Positions 36,401 through 44,732 of a DNA stretch of 64,000 nt are shown one piece after another. Within the stretch, counting starts at the first letter, position 1. Each line of letters starts with the position of its first letter. Source of the DNA: an uncultured Cytophagales bacterium. Its GTDB lineage: Bacteria; Bacteroidota; Bacteroidia; Cytophagales; Bernardetiaceae. The translations under genes were made by a program, and so were the position numbers. The stretch covers positions 1 through 64,000 of the forward strand of contig CAKZOK010000139.1 of assembly GCA_937136415.1 (NCBI GenBank). The letters run 5' to 3'. The notes beneath the pieces were generated by a model that was not told the origin of the DNA, searched no databases, and was given only the letters and a program-made list of their open reading frames with translations.

Positions 36401-36595
36401 GGAATCCCAGATGAAGCTCAAAATAAAATATTTGATGCTTTCTTTACTACCAAACCTACAGGAGAAGGAAGTGGTTTAGGACTAAATATTGTCAAAAAAA
36501 TTATAGAAAAACATGAAGGAAAAATCTGGTTCGAGACCGAAAATATTGGTAAAGAAACAGGAACTACTTTTTTTGTAGAATTACCTATTTGCTAA
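33410..36595 (+). CDS. Soluble multi-PAS sensor histidine kinase, paralogue
   Basis: This 1061-residue protein is the tandem partner of the preceding kinase, 60 bases downstream and almost surely co-transcribed. PAS modules lie at about 20-130 (weak), 150-275, 290-410, 435-545 and 590-715; the second and third are of the PAS_3 type (GTWEFDL..., IGTWTYNI..., each ending in a G-F-D-I-Q-like PAC). Coiled coils separate them. The kinase has H755 (SIAHEINTPLGAI) and N962 (NLLHNAIQAI), again about 207 residues apart, so the long insertion is shared. DTGKGIP and GSGLGLNIVKKI close the ATPase. The sensory parts have diverged more than the kinase cores, so the pair may read different signals into one output. 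That is inference. Confidence 0.93.
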   Translation: MNTLKKQFYHLIKNNESFFDFVQEQAINGLWFCDIKNITEKWVNPAFCYALGYDINCLDRKILQEIVYEEDKNILNKIYSASDENNKIIDTQKIIRFYHKNGFLISFSFSFSKIDNEKATYLIVAHKKIKEEAEEKITELEAIQSQLLYTQKILNASNEAAQIGTWEFDLSNNTIKWNKITKKIHEVDESYVSSPENSLLFYKEGYSRRIIAKVFTKAVEEEISFDEQLKIITAKGNEIWVRTIGIPIYKNGKCVKLYGIFQNIDQQKTTEINLKQKLEELKISEKQLLFTSKLLETCNASAIIGTWTYNINTADMIWDSIVTNIYELPKGIELDTQTKMNFFKEGESSQKALKIIREAREKGKPFDEELEIITFRGNHKWIRIIGIPQMKDNRCIDLYGTFQDITKQKSAEIQLQNKIHELETAQKEVQKIQSKLSTTLEKTGIGIWEFDLITQQPYWSKQTKKLFGLSEYEPIDAEKASKRINAEDNIKVNAMITDLIHQKIPQYQAVYRTVPINGKVRYHEGKGILIKDKTGKAISVLGVTQDITKQKEYEKIIEEQNSILANSKEKLHEGMAEMSELQQELEVQKQQLQQIFDAVPAMIYQFRRDGDGNISFPLVSKESKSILGIEASQILNNNSSDIFEAIHPKDLLGFQNSVSTSASTMQKWESELRFKKDDDEVWIHATSKPTHMDDGGIVWTGIMQNIDHIKKTELKIQKQNKQLQETLNELKETQSQLIHNEKMTTLGQLVASIAHEINTPLGAIHSSVGSVFKMLETTLSNLSQTVRMFSDKQLESFNKLIEKSSKNNIIYSSKEKRNIKYNLIAELQAKKIEPADRIADIIVDMGIEDEKELYEPFLTLDHNIKIFHTAYEIAMITKSNQTIRVASQKASKIILTLKNFSRQDQTGEKKPTNINNHLESALVLYQNKLKYGIEIVRELEKIPIINTYEDELAQVWTNLLHNAIQAIDISKNKKGKIYLKTKKQENKILISIKDTGKGIPDEAQNKIFDAFFTTKPTGEGSGLGLNIVKKIIEKHEGKIWFETENIGKETGTTFFVELPIC

Positions 36596-36600
36596 AAAAA

Positions 36601-36693
36601 ATTACGGATTACGACCTGTTAAGGCAGCAAAGCTAATTAAAAATTACGAAGAGATAAAAGTAGTCAGTCTTACTGTAATCCGTAATCCGTAAT
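36601..36693. repeat. ATTACGGATTAC inverted repeat between convergent genes
   Basis: ATTACGGATTAC at 36601-36612 faces GTAATCCGTAAT at 36675-36686 with a further CCGTAAT. Words of this family also occur at 44575-44590 and 39256-39275. It may act as a bidirectional terminator for the kinase and sucB. Confidence 0.5.
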
Positions 36694-36700
36694 GTAAAAC

Positions 36701-38239
36701 TTAAACTCCCAAAAGTAATCTTGAAGGGTCTTCGATAAGTTCTTTAATTCTGTAAAGGAAAGTTACAGATTCTTTTCCATCTACAATTCGGTGGTCATAC
36801 GAAAGAGCAACATACATAATCGGACGAATTTCTACTTTTCCATCAATGGCAACAGGACGCTGAACAATATTATGAAGTCCTAAAATTGCTGATTGAGGCG
36901 CATTAATAATCGGAGTAGAAAGCATTGAACCAAAAATACCTCCGTTTGTAATTGTGAAAGTTCCTCCTGTCATCTCATCAATAGTGAGTTTGCCATCTCT
37001 TGCTTTGACAGCCAAACGAACGACTTCTTTTTCTACACCAGCAAAAGAAAGTTGTTCTGCATTACGAATAACAGGAACAACCAAACCACGAGGAGAAGAA
37101 ACTGCGATAGAAACATCGGCGTAGTTATGATATAAAATTTCATCATTTTTCTCACCTGTAATTTGAGCATTCACTCCCGGAATTTCCATCAAAGCCATTG
37201 TTACAGCTTTTGTAAAGAAAGACATAAAGCCTAAACCAACTTCATTTTTTTCTTTAAATTTGTCTTTATATTTCTTACGCATTTCCATAACTGCCGACAT
37301 ATCTACTTCATTAAAAGTAGTGAGCATAGCTGTTTGATTTTTGGCAGCAACTAAGCGTTTGGCAATCGTCTTACGAAGCGAAGACATACGTTCTATTTTT
37401 GTACTACGGTCACCTTGAATTGTTTGAGAAGTTGAAGGTGCTTTTTCATCTTTTTTAGATGATTTTGCTGGTGTTTTTGCTTGAGAAGAAGACTTTTGTG
37501 CATTTTGAGCATCTTCTTTTGTTATTCTTCCATCTCTTCCTGTTCCTTTTATGTCTTTAGAATCAATTCCTTTTTCAGCCAATATTTTTGCTGCTGCTGG
37601 CGATGCATGACCTGTTGCATAGCTAGAATCTCCACTAGAATAAGTTTCACTACTTGATGCACTTGTAGTTTCTTTGCTAGAACTAGAAGAAGAACCGTCT
37701 GCGCCTGTTTCAATTTTGGCAAAATCATCTCCAATAGCAAGTGTAGAGCCTGCTTCTGCTATATGAAATACTTTTCCAGCTTTTTCAGCAGGAACTTCAA
37801 AGTTTGCTTTATCAGATTCTAATTCACAGATTGGGTCATCTAATTCTACTTCTTCGCCATCTTCTACAAGCCAATTTGCTAACACAACTTCGGAAATAGA
37901 CTCTCCTACTGTCGGAATTTTCATAATGAAAGTTTCGGATTTGGCAGAAGATTCTTCTTTTTCTGTTTCTTCTTTCTCATCTTCTTTTGTTTCACCTGCA
38001 TTTTCTCCCTCTTCAATAGTACAAAGAAGTGCGCCTATTTCTAGTGTATCGCCAGCTTCTGCTTTGAATTTTATGATTCCATCTGCTTCAGCAGGCACTT
38101 CAAAAGTTGCTTTATCCGATTCTAATTCACAGATAAGGTCGTCCATTTCTACGTGGTCGCCATCTTCCACAAGCCAATTTGCGATGACTACTTCTGTGAT
38201 AGATTCGCCAACGGTAGGTATTTTCATTTCTTTTGCCAT
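36701..38239 (-). CDS. sucB: Dihydrolipoyllysine-residue succinyltransferase (2-oxoglutarate dehydrogenase E2)
   Basis: E2 transfers the succinyl group from the lipoyl arm to CoA and forms the core of the 2-oxoglutarate dehydrogenase complex. The 512 residues hold two lipoyl domains (lipoylated lysines K43 and K144, each in ELESDKAxFEVPAE), acidic and Ser-rich linkers, a peripheral subunit-binding domain at about 211-247 ([16 protein letters not shown]), and a catalytic domain with the terminal [11 protein letters not shown] motif (histidine near 483). Two lipoyl domains are more than the single one of E. coli SucB; the catalytic domain favours the succinyl type, but a pyruvate or branched-chain E2 cannot be fully excluded. 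The sucA gene is not adjacent. It is divergent from gldC and converges with the kinase pair. Confidence 0.9.
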   Translation of the reverse strand: MAKEMKIPTVGESITEVVIANWLVEDGDHVEMDDLICELESDKATFEVPAEADGIIKFKAEAGDTLEIGALLCTIEEGENAGETKEDEKEETEKEESSAKSETFIMKIPTVGESISEVVLANWLVEDGEEVELDDPICELESDKANFEVPAEKAGKVFHIAEAGSTLAIGDDFAKIETGADGSSSSSSKETTSASSSETYSSGDSSYATGHASPAAAKILAEKGIDSKDIKGTGRDGRITKEDAQNAQKSSSQAKTPAKSSKKDEKAPSTSQTIQGDRSTKIERMSSLRKTIAKRLVAAKNQTAMLTTFNEVDMSAVMEMRKKYKDKFKEKNEVGLGFMSFFTKAVTMALMEIPGVNAQITGEKNDEILYHNYADVSIAVSSPRGLVVPVIRNAEQLSFAGVEKEVVRLAVKARDGKLTIDEMTGGTFTITNGGIFGSMLSTPIINAPQSAILGLHNIVQRPVAIDGKVEIRPIMYVALSYDHRIVDGKESVTFLYRIKELIEDPSRLLLGV

Positions 38240-38489
38240 ATCGTATTTGGAGTTTTTTGTTCGTTACAATTATTTTATACAGAAATTCAGAATTAACTAT
38301 ATTAGTTTTAAATATACTTCAAAAATACTAAAAAATTGTGATAAATGATAAGACTTATATTTTGACTTTTTTTACTAAAAAAATTAGTCGTAAAATAGGT
38401 TATACTATACAGTTTATTTTTTCGTAAATTTACACTCTTATTTGTCATTTAGTTATACTTTGACAAGCAACATAATACAAAACAATAAA

Positions 38490-38831
38490 ATGAAACAATC
38501 AGAAATCCGTTTTAGTATAGAATTAGACGACAAAAACCTACCAGAAAAAATATTTTGGAAAGCAACTGATAGTGGGCAACAACTCGAAGAAGCAAAAGCA
38601 ATCGCTTTGGCTATTTGGGACGGACATGAGAAAAACTGCCTTCGCTTAGACCTTTGGACAAAAGACATGCCTGTCGAAGAAATGAAAGGTTTTAGTATAA
38701 ATATTTTGGGAGGAATGGCTGACACTCTTTTGAGAGCAACCAACGACGATTATATGGCGCAAGAAATTCATCAACTTTGTGAAAAACTGGCTGTTTATTT
38801 GAAAGAAAGTCAGCAAAATACAGAAAAGTAA
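38490..38831 (+). CDS. gldC: Gliding motility protein GldC
   Basis: GldC is a small soluble protein of the Bacteroidota gliding/type IX secretion gene set; its exact role is unknown and in Flavobacterium it supports efficient gliding. The ATG at 38490 gives 113 residues, the usual length; an upstream in-frame TTG at 38442 would add 16 unmatched residues. Family features are clear: IRFSIELDDKNLPEKIFWKATDSG, EEAKAIALAIWDGHEKNCLRLDLWTKDMPVEEMK, and GGMADTLLRATND. It lies alone, divergent from sucB (250 bases). No other gld, spr or por gene is in the window. It is good evidence for a gliding bacterium. Confidence 0.93.
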   Translation: MKQSEIRFSIELDDKNLPEKIFWKATDSGQQLEEAKAIALAIWDGHEKNCLRLDLWTKDMPVEEMKGFSINILGGMADTLLRATNDDYMAQEIHQLCEKLAVYLKESQQNTEK

Positions 38832-39282
38832 ACTCAAAATAATAATGAATTAAGTAATTGGACTTAATTATTTATACCTAAAAATGTATCTTGTATTTTG
38901 TCTAAGTCTGTACCTTATAATTCTGACTTGGACAAAATAAGCCTTTCCAAATCCTTAAATACTTATTTTAAACAGGTCAGACCTTCAGTACCGACCAATT
39001 TAAGATATACGATTTGGTGTATTTAATTTTGCATCTTTACTTATAATTAATCTGTTAGTTATAATCATTAGGGCATATTCATAACAATTTTGTCGGTAAT
39101 TGTTTTGGCAATAATTTAACGCAAAAGTGCTTAGTTATTAAAACTATTGACAACCTTGTGAAAGGGTTCTCAAAATTAAAAAATACTATCAATTTATTTG
39201 ATTAGGTCTGCTTTTCTAATTCAATTCGTTTTTATGAATATGCCTTATTGCAATCGTAATCTTTAATCCGTAATTGTTCCTT
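38832..39282. other. Repeat-containing region upstream of the HNH-ATPase gene
   Basis: This 451-base gap holds a weak hairpin after gldC (38851-38872), a partial copy of the GTCAGACC repeat (38967-38986), and a 185-base inverted-repeat-bounded segment (39066-39250). I see no gene and no clear promoter. Confidence 0.5.
39066..39250. repeat. 185-bp segment with 22-bp terminal inverted repeats
   Basis: The arm 39066-39087 (CATTAGGGCATATTCATAA...) and the arm 39229-39250 are inverted repeats agreeing at 19 of 22 positions. The interior is AT-rich and non-coding. The right end lies 32 bases before the start of the HNH-ATPase gene. It resembles a MITE or a decayed mobile element; no second copy is seen here. 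Confidence 0.5.
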
Positions 39283-41370
39283 ATGATTTCAGTACGAAAA
39301 AATCCAAATGAAATTCCACCTATTTTGCAATCTGACCAAACCCAACAAGCCATCGAAACATTGTTGGAAATAGGAAAGTTTGTGGGTTATCCTCGTTTGG
39401 ATATTTTGATGCACGAACAAGTTTTGGGCAAACTTCTTGAAATTCATTACAATAAATGTGCTTTTTGTGAAGAGGGAATTTCTATTGAAGAATCAACGGC
39501 TTTTCTGGCACATTATCGTTCGCCAGAGCTTTATTATTGGCTTGTCTATGAATGGACAAATTTATTGCCTGTTTGTGAGGAGTGCAAACTCTATGAAGAC
39601 AGTCAGTTTCCGATAATGAATAAACAAAAAAGAGTCAAAACGCCTCCAAATGACAGAAATCTTTGGCGTATTGATTCGAACATTCATTTGGCAGAAGCTC
39701 CTCTTATTATCAATCCAGAATTAGATATTCCAGAAAAATATATAGCTATTGATAGAGAAGGAAATTTGCAGCCCATCAAACGAAATTTGCGTGCCACCTC
39801 TACCATCACTGCCTACAAAATAAATATGGGTTCGTCGGCAGTAGCTCGCCATCGAATTATCAGACAAATTACTCAAAAACTTTATCAAGCAGCAACTACT
39901 CTCTTAGAAGAAACAAAACGTTATCCTACTCCTTTACCTCTTCTAAAAAAATATTTTGACCCTATTTTGAAAGAACTCAACACCATGGCTGCACAACGAA
40001 CACCTCACGCCATGATGGGTAAAAATATGCTTTTTAATTTTGAATATTTTTTTATTGATGAATGTGAAAACTTTGAAGTAATGCGTATTTTGGAGCAGGT
40101 TCAAGTTCATTTTATTGAAACAATCACGCCCTTTTTTACCATTGATTTTCCAGAAGAACAACAAGCAAATGAAGATAATACACTGATTTTAGAATCTATG
40201 TTTATCAAAAATATTCGATGTTTTGATAAAATTTCTATTGACCTTCCTCATATTCATACAAAGCAAAATGTTACTTTATTTGTAGGAACAAATGGAACTG
40301 GCAAATCAACCATTCTGCAGCTTATTGCTCTTGGTCTGTCTGATATTCCCAAACCTCCTATAAATCATGGTTGGGAAAATGTAGTACATGGCAATAAAGA
40401 TTCAGGACATTTGGTCTTGCGCCTACAAGGCTTTGGAGAAGAGATAAATATTAAATTCAAAATTGATAGAAGTGGAGTAATCAATACAGGAAGTCATCGT
40501 CGTTACTTTGATTTGATACGTAAAAATTTACTTATTTTGGGCTACAGTACTGGAAGTAAAGGGCTGCAAAACTATGATTTTCAACATCGTACCTTTGCTC
40601 CTATTGCTTCTCTTTTTGGCGAAAATGGATTTTTAAAAAGTGAAAACGACCACAGTACTTATTCTTATATCGAAAATAATATTGAAAATATAAAAAAAAT
40701 AGTCAATCATCTACTTGCTCCTTCATCAAAAAATACTGAAAATACACAAAACCAAAAATTAGAACAAGGACTTGTAGGACTAAATAAAGATGGGGATTTT
40801 GTTTTCCAAACTTCAACAGGAAAGGCTCTTATTTCGGCTATGTCAGACGGTTTTCGGACTGTTTTTAGTTGGATTATTGATTTATGTGTACGAGCTATTC
40901 AACATTCTTATAATTTGGAAAACCCTAAAAGTATTAAAGCAATTATCTTGATTGATGAAATTGATGTGCATCTAAACCCTAGTTTACAACGCACACTTAT
41001 TCCTCGCTTATCAAAAATTTTTCCTAATATTCAGTTTTTGATAGGCACACAAAGCCCATTTATAATTCAATCTATGGAATCAAATAATATAATTTCTTTA
41101 GAATGGGAAAATGAGCGCATTATTACACATCCTCTTTTGATGGAAGGAATGCCATGGGCTTGTACAATTAGTGAAATTTTGGCGCACCTTTTAGGAAATG
41201 TCACCGAAATATCGCCTCTTATGGATGATTATCTAACTCAATTATCACAAGCCATTGAAAAAAATAACAAACTTTATGCAGAACAGTTGTATCTAAAAAT
41301 AAAAAGTGCGCTCCCCAAACTAAGTCCGTATCACGAATATTTAGAAATAATAGCAAAAGATTTTTTTTAA
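39283..41370 (+). CDS. HNH nuclease-ATPase fusion, Septu-like
   Basis: This gene encodes one polypeptide with two effector modules. Residues about 45-115 form an HNH domain like PtuB: CAFC (C59, C62), AHYRSP with H77, YYWLVYEWTNLLPVCEEC with N93 and C98/C101, then FP at 109-110. The usual asparagine after the last cysteine is lysine (K102). Residues about 120-300 are a mostly helical linker. Residues about 305-695 are an SMC/PtuA-like ATPase: Walker A GTNGTGKST (335-343), a signature-like AMSDGFRTVFSW near 518-529, Walker B and D-loop LIDEIDVHLNP (D558, E559) and GTQSP (588-592) where relatives often have TTHSP. In Septu, PtuA and PtuB are separate proteins restricting phage. I start at ATG 39283 (695 aa), not the TTG at 39274. 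No reverse transcriptase or other defence gene is nearby. Confidence 0.88.
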   Translation: MISVRKNPNEIPPILQSDQTQQAIETLLEIGKFVGYPRLDILMHEQVLGKLLEIHYNKCAFCEEGISIEESTAFLAHYRSPELYYWLVYEWTNLLPVCEECKLYEDSQFPIMNKQKRVKTPPNDRNLWRIDSNIHLAEAPLIINPELDIPEKYIAIDREGNLQPIKRNLRATSTITAYKINMGSSAVARHRIIRQITQKLYQAATTLLEETKRYPTPLPLLKKYFDPILKELNTMAAQRTPHAMMGKNMLFNFEYFFIDECENFEVMRILEQVQVHFIETITPFFTIDFPEEQQANEDNTLILESMFIKNIRCFDKISIDLPHIHTKQNVTLFVGTNGTGKSTILQLIALGLSDIPKPPINHGWENVVHGNKDSGHLVLRLQGFGEEINIKFKIDRSGVINTGSHRRYFDLIRKNLLILGYSTGSKGLQNYDFQHRTFAPIASLFGENGFLKSENDHSTYSYIENNIENIKKIVNHLLAPSSKNTENTQNQKLEQGLVGLNKDGDFVFQTSTGKALISAMSDGFRTVFSWIIDLCVRAIQHSYNLENPKSIKAIILIDEIDVHLNPSLQRTLIPRLSKIFPNIQFLIGTQSPFIIQSMESNNIISLEWENERIITHPLLMEGMPWACTISEILAHLLGNVTEISPLMDDYLTQLSQAIEKNNKLYAEQLYLKIKSALPKLSPYHEYLEIIAKDFF

Positions 41371-41456
41371 ATAGTGATAAATGGTTAGATATTAGTTAAA
41401 ATACATATAGTTTAATTATTGTAATTCATTAATCACTTATAGTTAATCACTATCAA

Positions 41457-41633
41457 TTAATACAAATATTCTTTTTTGTTTAATAAATAGCTCTCATTTA
41501 CCCAAAGAATAGCACGATGTTCGTCATCAAACTTACGAATCCATTTGAATCCTTTTTCTTTAAGTTGTTTTTTGTTTTTTGCAAAAAATGCAGTTATTTT
41601 TCCTTTTTGGTCTTCTGTGGCAATAAAAATCAT
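41457..41633 (-). CDS. Small hypothetical protein, 58 aa
   Basis: Read leftwards from the ATG at 41633, this frame gives 58 residues: MIFIATEDQKGKITAFFAK, a lysine-rich helix (NKKQLKEKGFKWIRKF), then DDEHRAILWVNESYLLNKKEYLY. Codons look used rather than random, and the beta-helix-beta pattern suggests a small folded domain. I do not recognise it. It lies between two plus-strand genes, 86 bases after the HNH-ATPase stop on the opposite strand. It could be an accessory protein or a fragment of a larger gene. Confidence 0.55.
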   Translation of the reverse strand: MIFIATEDQKGKITAFFAKNKKQLKEKGFKWIRKFDDEHRAILWVNESYLLNKKEYLY

Positions 41634-41879
41634 TGAATTAGTGTTTTAGAAAAATTGAAGCACAAATGAGTGAGAATAGTTTGTAGATTAAAAAATTATG
41701 AATTATAAACATCTCACTGCCTGTTAGTTAAATTACTAACATAGCCAATATACAAAATTTTATTTGCTTTTACAAGCTATAACCAAATTAAATCTTATTA
41801 ATATTTAATTCTTATTTTTCATTTCTGTATAAAAAATTAAATTATTTCTTTTTTATATATAAAAATATTTTACTTATCT

Positions 41880-43085
41880 ATGAAACTTCAAAAATTTCTC
41901 TTTCTTTTTTTTCTACTTCCTGCTTTTAGTATTTCTCATTTTGGTTGTAGCCAAACAGATTACAAAGCCTCTCAAAATCTAAATACTACAAATGATTCTC
42001 TAACTCTTCTGACCAATTCAGTAGAAAATTTAGCTGACTCTTTGAAATTAAAATTAAATGATAGCACACTTTCCGTCATAACAAATGATTCAGAAAGCAA
42101 AAAAGAAACACTTCAAATTATTGGTGTTGGCGATATGATGTTTGGAACAAATTTTCCTTCTGCTGCTCACTTGCCTCCTAACGATGGCAAAAATCTAATT
42201 TCAGAGGTAGATTCAATTCTAAAAAGTGCAGACCTTACTTTTGGAAACTTAGAAGGAGTAGTTTTAAACAAAGGAGGACAAGTAAAACGCTGTTCAGACC
42301 CAAGTAAATGCTATGCTTTTCGTATGCCTGAAAAATTAGTAGAAGATGTTTTGAAACAGGGAGGTTTTGATGTAGTCAGTATTGCCAACAATCACATGGG
42401 AGATTTTGGAAATAGTGGTAGAGAAAACAGCAAAAAATTCTTAAAAAGTATCGATGTAGAATATGCAGGTTTGTTTTCTTGTCCTTATACAATTTTTGAA
42501 AAAGAAGGCATAAAATACGGTTTTGCAGCCTTTGCGCCTAATTCTGGAACAATGGACATCAGAAATATAAAGGCAGCCGAAAAAATTGTAAAGACATTAA
42601 ATGACTCTTGTGATGTAGTAATCGTTTCCTTTCATGGTGGCGCAGAAGGAAGAAGCAAACAGCATATTACACGCAAAACAGAAACTTTTTATGGCGAAAA
42701 CAGAGGAAATGTATATGCGTTTTCACACGCCATGATTGATGCAGGAGCTGATATTATTTTTGGTCATGGTCCTCATGTTACTCGTGCTATGGAGGTTTAT
42801 AAAAACAGATTTATTGCTTATAGTTTGGGTAATTTTTGTACGTATGACCGTTTTAGTTTGCGTGGAGCGAGTGGTCTTGCACCGATTGTAAACCTAAAAG
42901 TTGATAAAGAAGGCAAATTTATTTCTGGTCAGATTACGCCCATTATTCAGCTAGGAAGAGGTGGCGTTACGCTTGACAAACAAAAACGAGTAATTCCAAT
43001 TATTCAAAACCTCAACAAAACTGATATTCCAGAAGGAATTATTGAAATAACCGATGAAGGAGAAATTTTAATGAGAGAGAAATAA
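41880..43085 (+). CDS. CapA-family lipoprotein
   Basis: This 401-residue protein has a lipoprotein signal (hydrophobic 6-19, lipobox ending at C23) and a Ser/Asn/Thr-rich linker to about residue 78. The rest is the CapA metallophosphoesterase-like fold: GVGDMMFG (D85), LTFGNLEGVV, VSIANNHMGDFG, SFHGGAEG and IIFGHGPHV, all expected metal-ligand or active-site motifs. CapA (PgsA) proteins act in poly-gamma-glutamate capsule production, but many Bacteroidota members have no pgs genes nearby, as here, so the substrate is open. It converges with the rhodanese gene across a perfect bidirectional terminator. The ATG at 41880 directly precedes the signal. Confidence 0.9.
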   Translation: MKLQKFLFLFFLLPAFSISHFGCSQTDYKASQNLNTTNDSLTLLTNSVENLADSLKLKLNDSTLSVITNDSESKKETLQIIGVGDMMFGTNFPSAAHLPPNDGKNLISEVDSILKSADLTFGNLEGVVLNKGGQVKRCSDPSKCYAFRMPEKLVEDVLKQGGFDVVSIANNHMGDFGNSGRENSKKFLKSIDVEYAGLFSCPYTIFEKEGIKYGFAAFAPNSGTMDIRNIKAAEKIVKTLNDSCDVVIVSFHGGAEGRSKQHITRKTETFYGENRGNVYAFSHAMIDAGADIIFGHGPHVTRAMEVYKNRFIAYSLGNFCTYDRFSLRGASGLAPIVNLKVDKEGKFISGQITPIIQLGRGGVTLDKQKRVIPIIQNLNKTDIPEGIIEITDEGEILMREK

Positions 43086-43092
43086 AAATATT

Positions 43093-43132
43093 TAATTATG
43101 TAGGACAAAGCGTGCCTTGTCCTACATAATTA
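43093..43132. terminator. Perfect bidirectional terminator, CapA/rhodanese
   Basis: A 16-bp perfect stem (43093-43108 with 43117-43132) has an 8-base loop and lies 7 bases past both stops. Confidence 0.88.
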
Positions 43133-43138
43133 TAAAAA

Positions 43139-43453
43139 TTAAATTTTATTATTCAAACTAGACCAGCCACCACCATTATAAACATTGGTATAGCCTTTTG
43201 ATTGCAACATTCTTTTTGCGCTTCCACTACGCATTCCAGAGGCGCAACAAGTAATTATTGGTTGATTCTTGTCTTTGAATTTTCCAAGATTATTTCCTAA
43301 AGTATCTAAAGGAATATTTTTAGATTTTTGAATGTGTCCTCCTGCATATTCGCCTTTTGTGCGAACATCAATAATCACTGCTCCTTCTTTCAAAAGTGCT
43401 TTATAGTCAGTTGGAGGCGTTAAGCCAAGTAGTTTTTTGAGTGCATCTAACAT
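43139..43453 (-). CDS. Single-domain rhodanese-like protein
   Basis: This 104-residue protein is one rhodanese domain: IIDVRTKGEYAGGHIQKSKNIPLD at 27-50 and the active loop C-ASGMRS with catalytic C70. Such proteins carry persulfide sulfur for thiosulfate metabolism, sulfur trafficking or cyanide detoxification; the acceptor is not evident. There is no signal peptide, so it is cytoplasmic. It is followed on the left by a shared terminator; a glycosyltransferase gene on the same strand ends 46 bases... to its right, so the two may be co-transcribed. Confidence 0.93.
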   Translation of the reverse strand: MLDALKKLLGLTPPTDYKALLKEGAVIIDVRTKGEYAGGHIQKSKNIPLDTLGNNLGKFKDKNQPIITCCASGMRSGSAKRMLQSKGYTNVYNGGGWSSLNNKI

Positions 43454-43499
43454 AATTGTATATAAAATTAAAGGTTGATTTAATAAAAGAAATTATAAT

Positions 43500-44573
43500 T
43501 TATTTTTTTCTTTTGCTTTTCCAATCTTGAAAATTCTTTACTATTTTCAAAGCAGGTTGTAGTGTATAATTAAAAGGAAAAGAACGTATTTGAAAAGATT
43601 TTGAAAGATTTTTTTTCTTAGTAGGATTGAGATAAGTTGATAGCAAAGAATTATAAAATGCTTTTTTGGATAATGAAAGTTCTATATTTTTTGATAAAAG
43701 CTCTGCCCAAAATTCTCCTAAAAGCTCATTAAAAACAAGTTTATTATAAATTTCTACTTCTTCATTTTTTTTCTGTAAAAGCTCTAACCAGTTTTTAGAT
43801 TTTTCAAAAAAAGATTCATGGTTTTCTTCAAAATCCATATTTCCTATTTTTTTATGAATGGTTAGTTCTTCTTGACTAACATAAATTCCTAATTCTTCTA
43901 ATTGATTTTTATAAATTTTTAAAATATTTTTTTCAGCAACTGCACTCTGGGTCTGGCTAATATTATTATCATGGATTCGATATTTTACCAATGATTCTGC
44001 CAAATTTATGACTCTCGTTTTTTGAGAAATGCGTACCCAAAGGTCATAATCTTCTGTTGGTGGATAATTTTCCCTATACTTCAAAGCAGCATATTTTTTT
44101 CGCATCATGATAGAAGACTGTGCAAACTGATTTGTAAACAATAATTTTGCAGGGATTCGCTCGGCTCTATATTCCAAATTCCAAGCTCCTTTTATTTTAT
44201 TTTCATCATCAATAAGTGTAATCCAAGAACCCACCAAACCAAATTCATTATTTTTATTTAAAAAATCAACTTGTTTTTCCAATCGTGTAGGCTCTGCATA
44301 ATCATCACAATCCAAAATAGCAATGTAATTTCCTTTTGCCTCTTCGAAAAGTCTATTTCTTGTATAAAAAATTCCTTTATTTCCATCATTTTCTAAAAAA
44401 CAAATACGCTTATCTTGATATGATTTTATAACTTCAGCACTCTTATCTGTCGAACCATCATTGATAATAATTAACTCAAAATCTTTATAACTTTGATTCA
44501 AAACACTTTCAATAGCCATTTTGAGAAATTTTTCTCCATTAAAAACAGGCATTACAACACTTATCATATTCAA
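43500..44573 (-). CDS. Family 2 glycosyltransferase
   Basis: This 357-residue enzyme has a GT-A fold at residues about 1-225: VVMPVFNGEKFLKMAIESVLNQ, then FELIIINDGSTDKS for nucleotide binding, the DxD-type metal motif LDCDDYAEP near 91-99, and the acceptor-side EDYDLWVRIS near 170. The C-terminal 130 residues are charged and helical without a membrane segment, so it probably acts at the cytoplasmic face of the membrane. The donor and acceptor are unknown; it is not in a polysaccharide cluster. It lies upstream of the rhodanese gene on the same strand. M1 or M3 could be the start. Confidence 0.93.
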   Translation of the reverse strand: MNMISVVMPVFNGEKFLKMAIESVLNQSYKDFELIIINDGSTDKSAEVIKSYQDKRICFLENDGNKGIFYTRNRLFEEAKGNYIAILDCDDYAEPTRLEKQVDFLNKNNEFGLVGSWITLIDDENKIKGAWNLEYRAERIPAKLLFTNQFAQSSIMMRKKYAALKYRENYPPTEDYDLWVRISQKTRVINLAESLVKYRIHDNNISQTQSAVAEKNILKIYKNQLEELGIYVSQEELTIHKKIGNMDFEENHESFFEKSKNWLELLQKKNEEVEIYNKLVFNELLGEFWAELLSKNIELSLSKKAFYNSLLSTYLNPTKKKNLSKSFQIRSFPFNYTLQPALKIVKNFQDWKSKRKK

Positions 44574-44732
44574 TTACGGATTACGAATGAAAAATTACGG
44601 CTCAAATATTTTCCGTACTTTAATTTTCTAACAAAAATAGCTTAAACTTTATTCTATCTCAAAGATTATTTATAAACAAAATTCCTTTTAACTCAAAAAA
44701 TAACTGCATTTACTCATAAATAAACAATAAAA

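Noticed and set aside
38832-41879. Retron or multi-gene defence island around the HNH-ATPase fusion
   Set aside because: No reverse transcriptase, methyltransferase, helicase or other defence gene is found; neighbours are gldC and a CapA-like lipoprotein.
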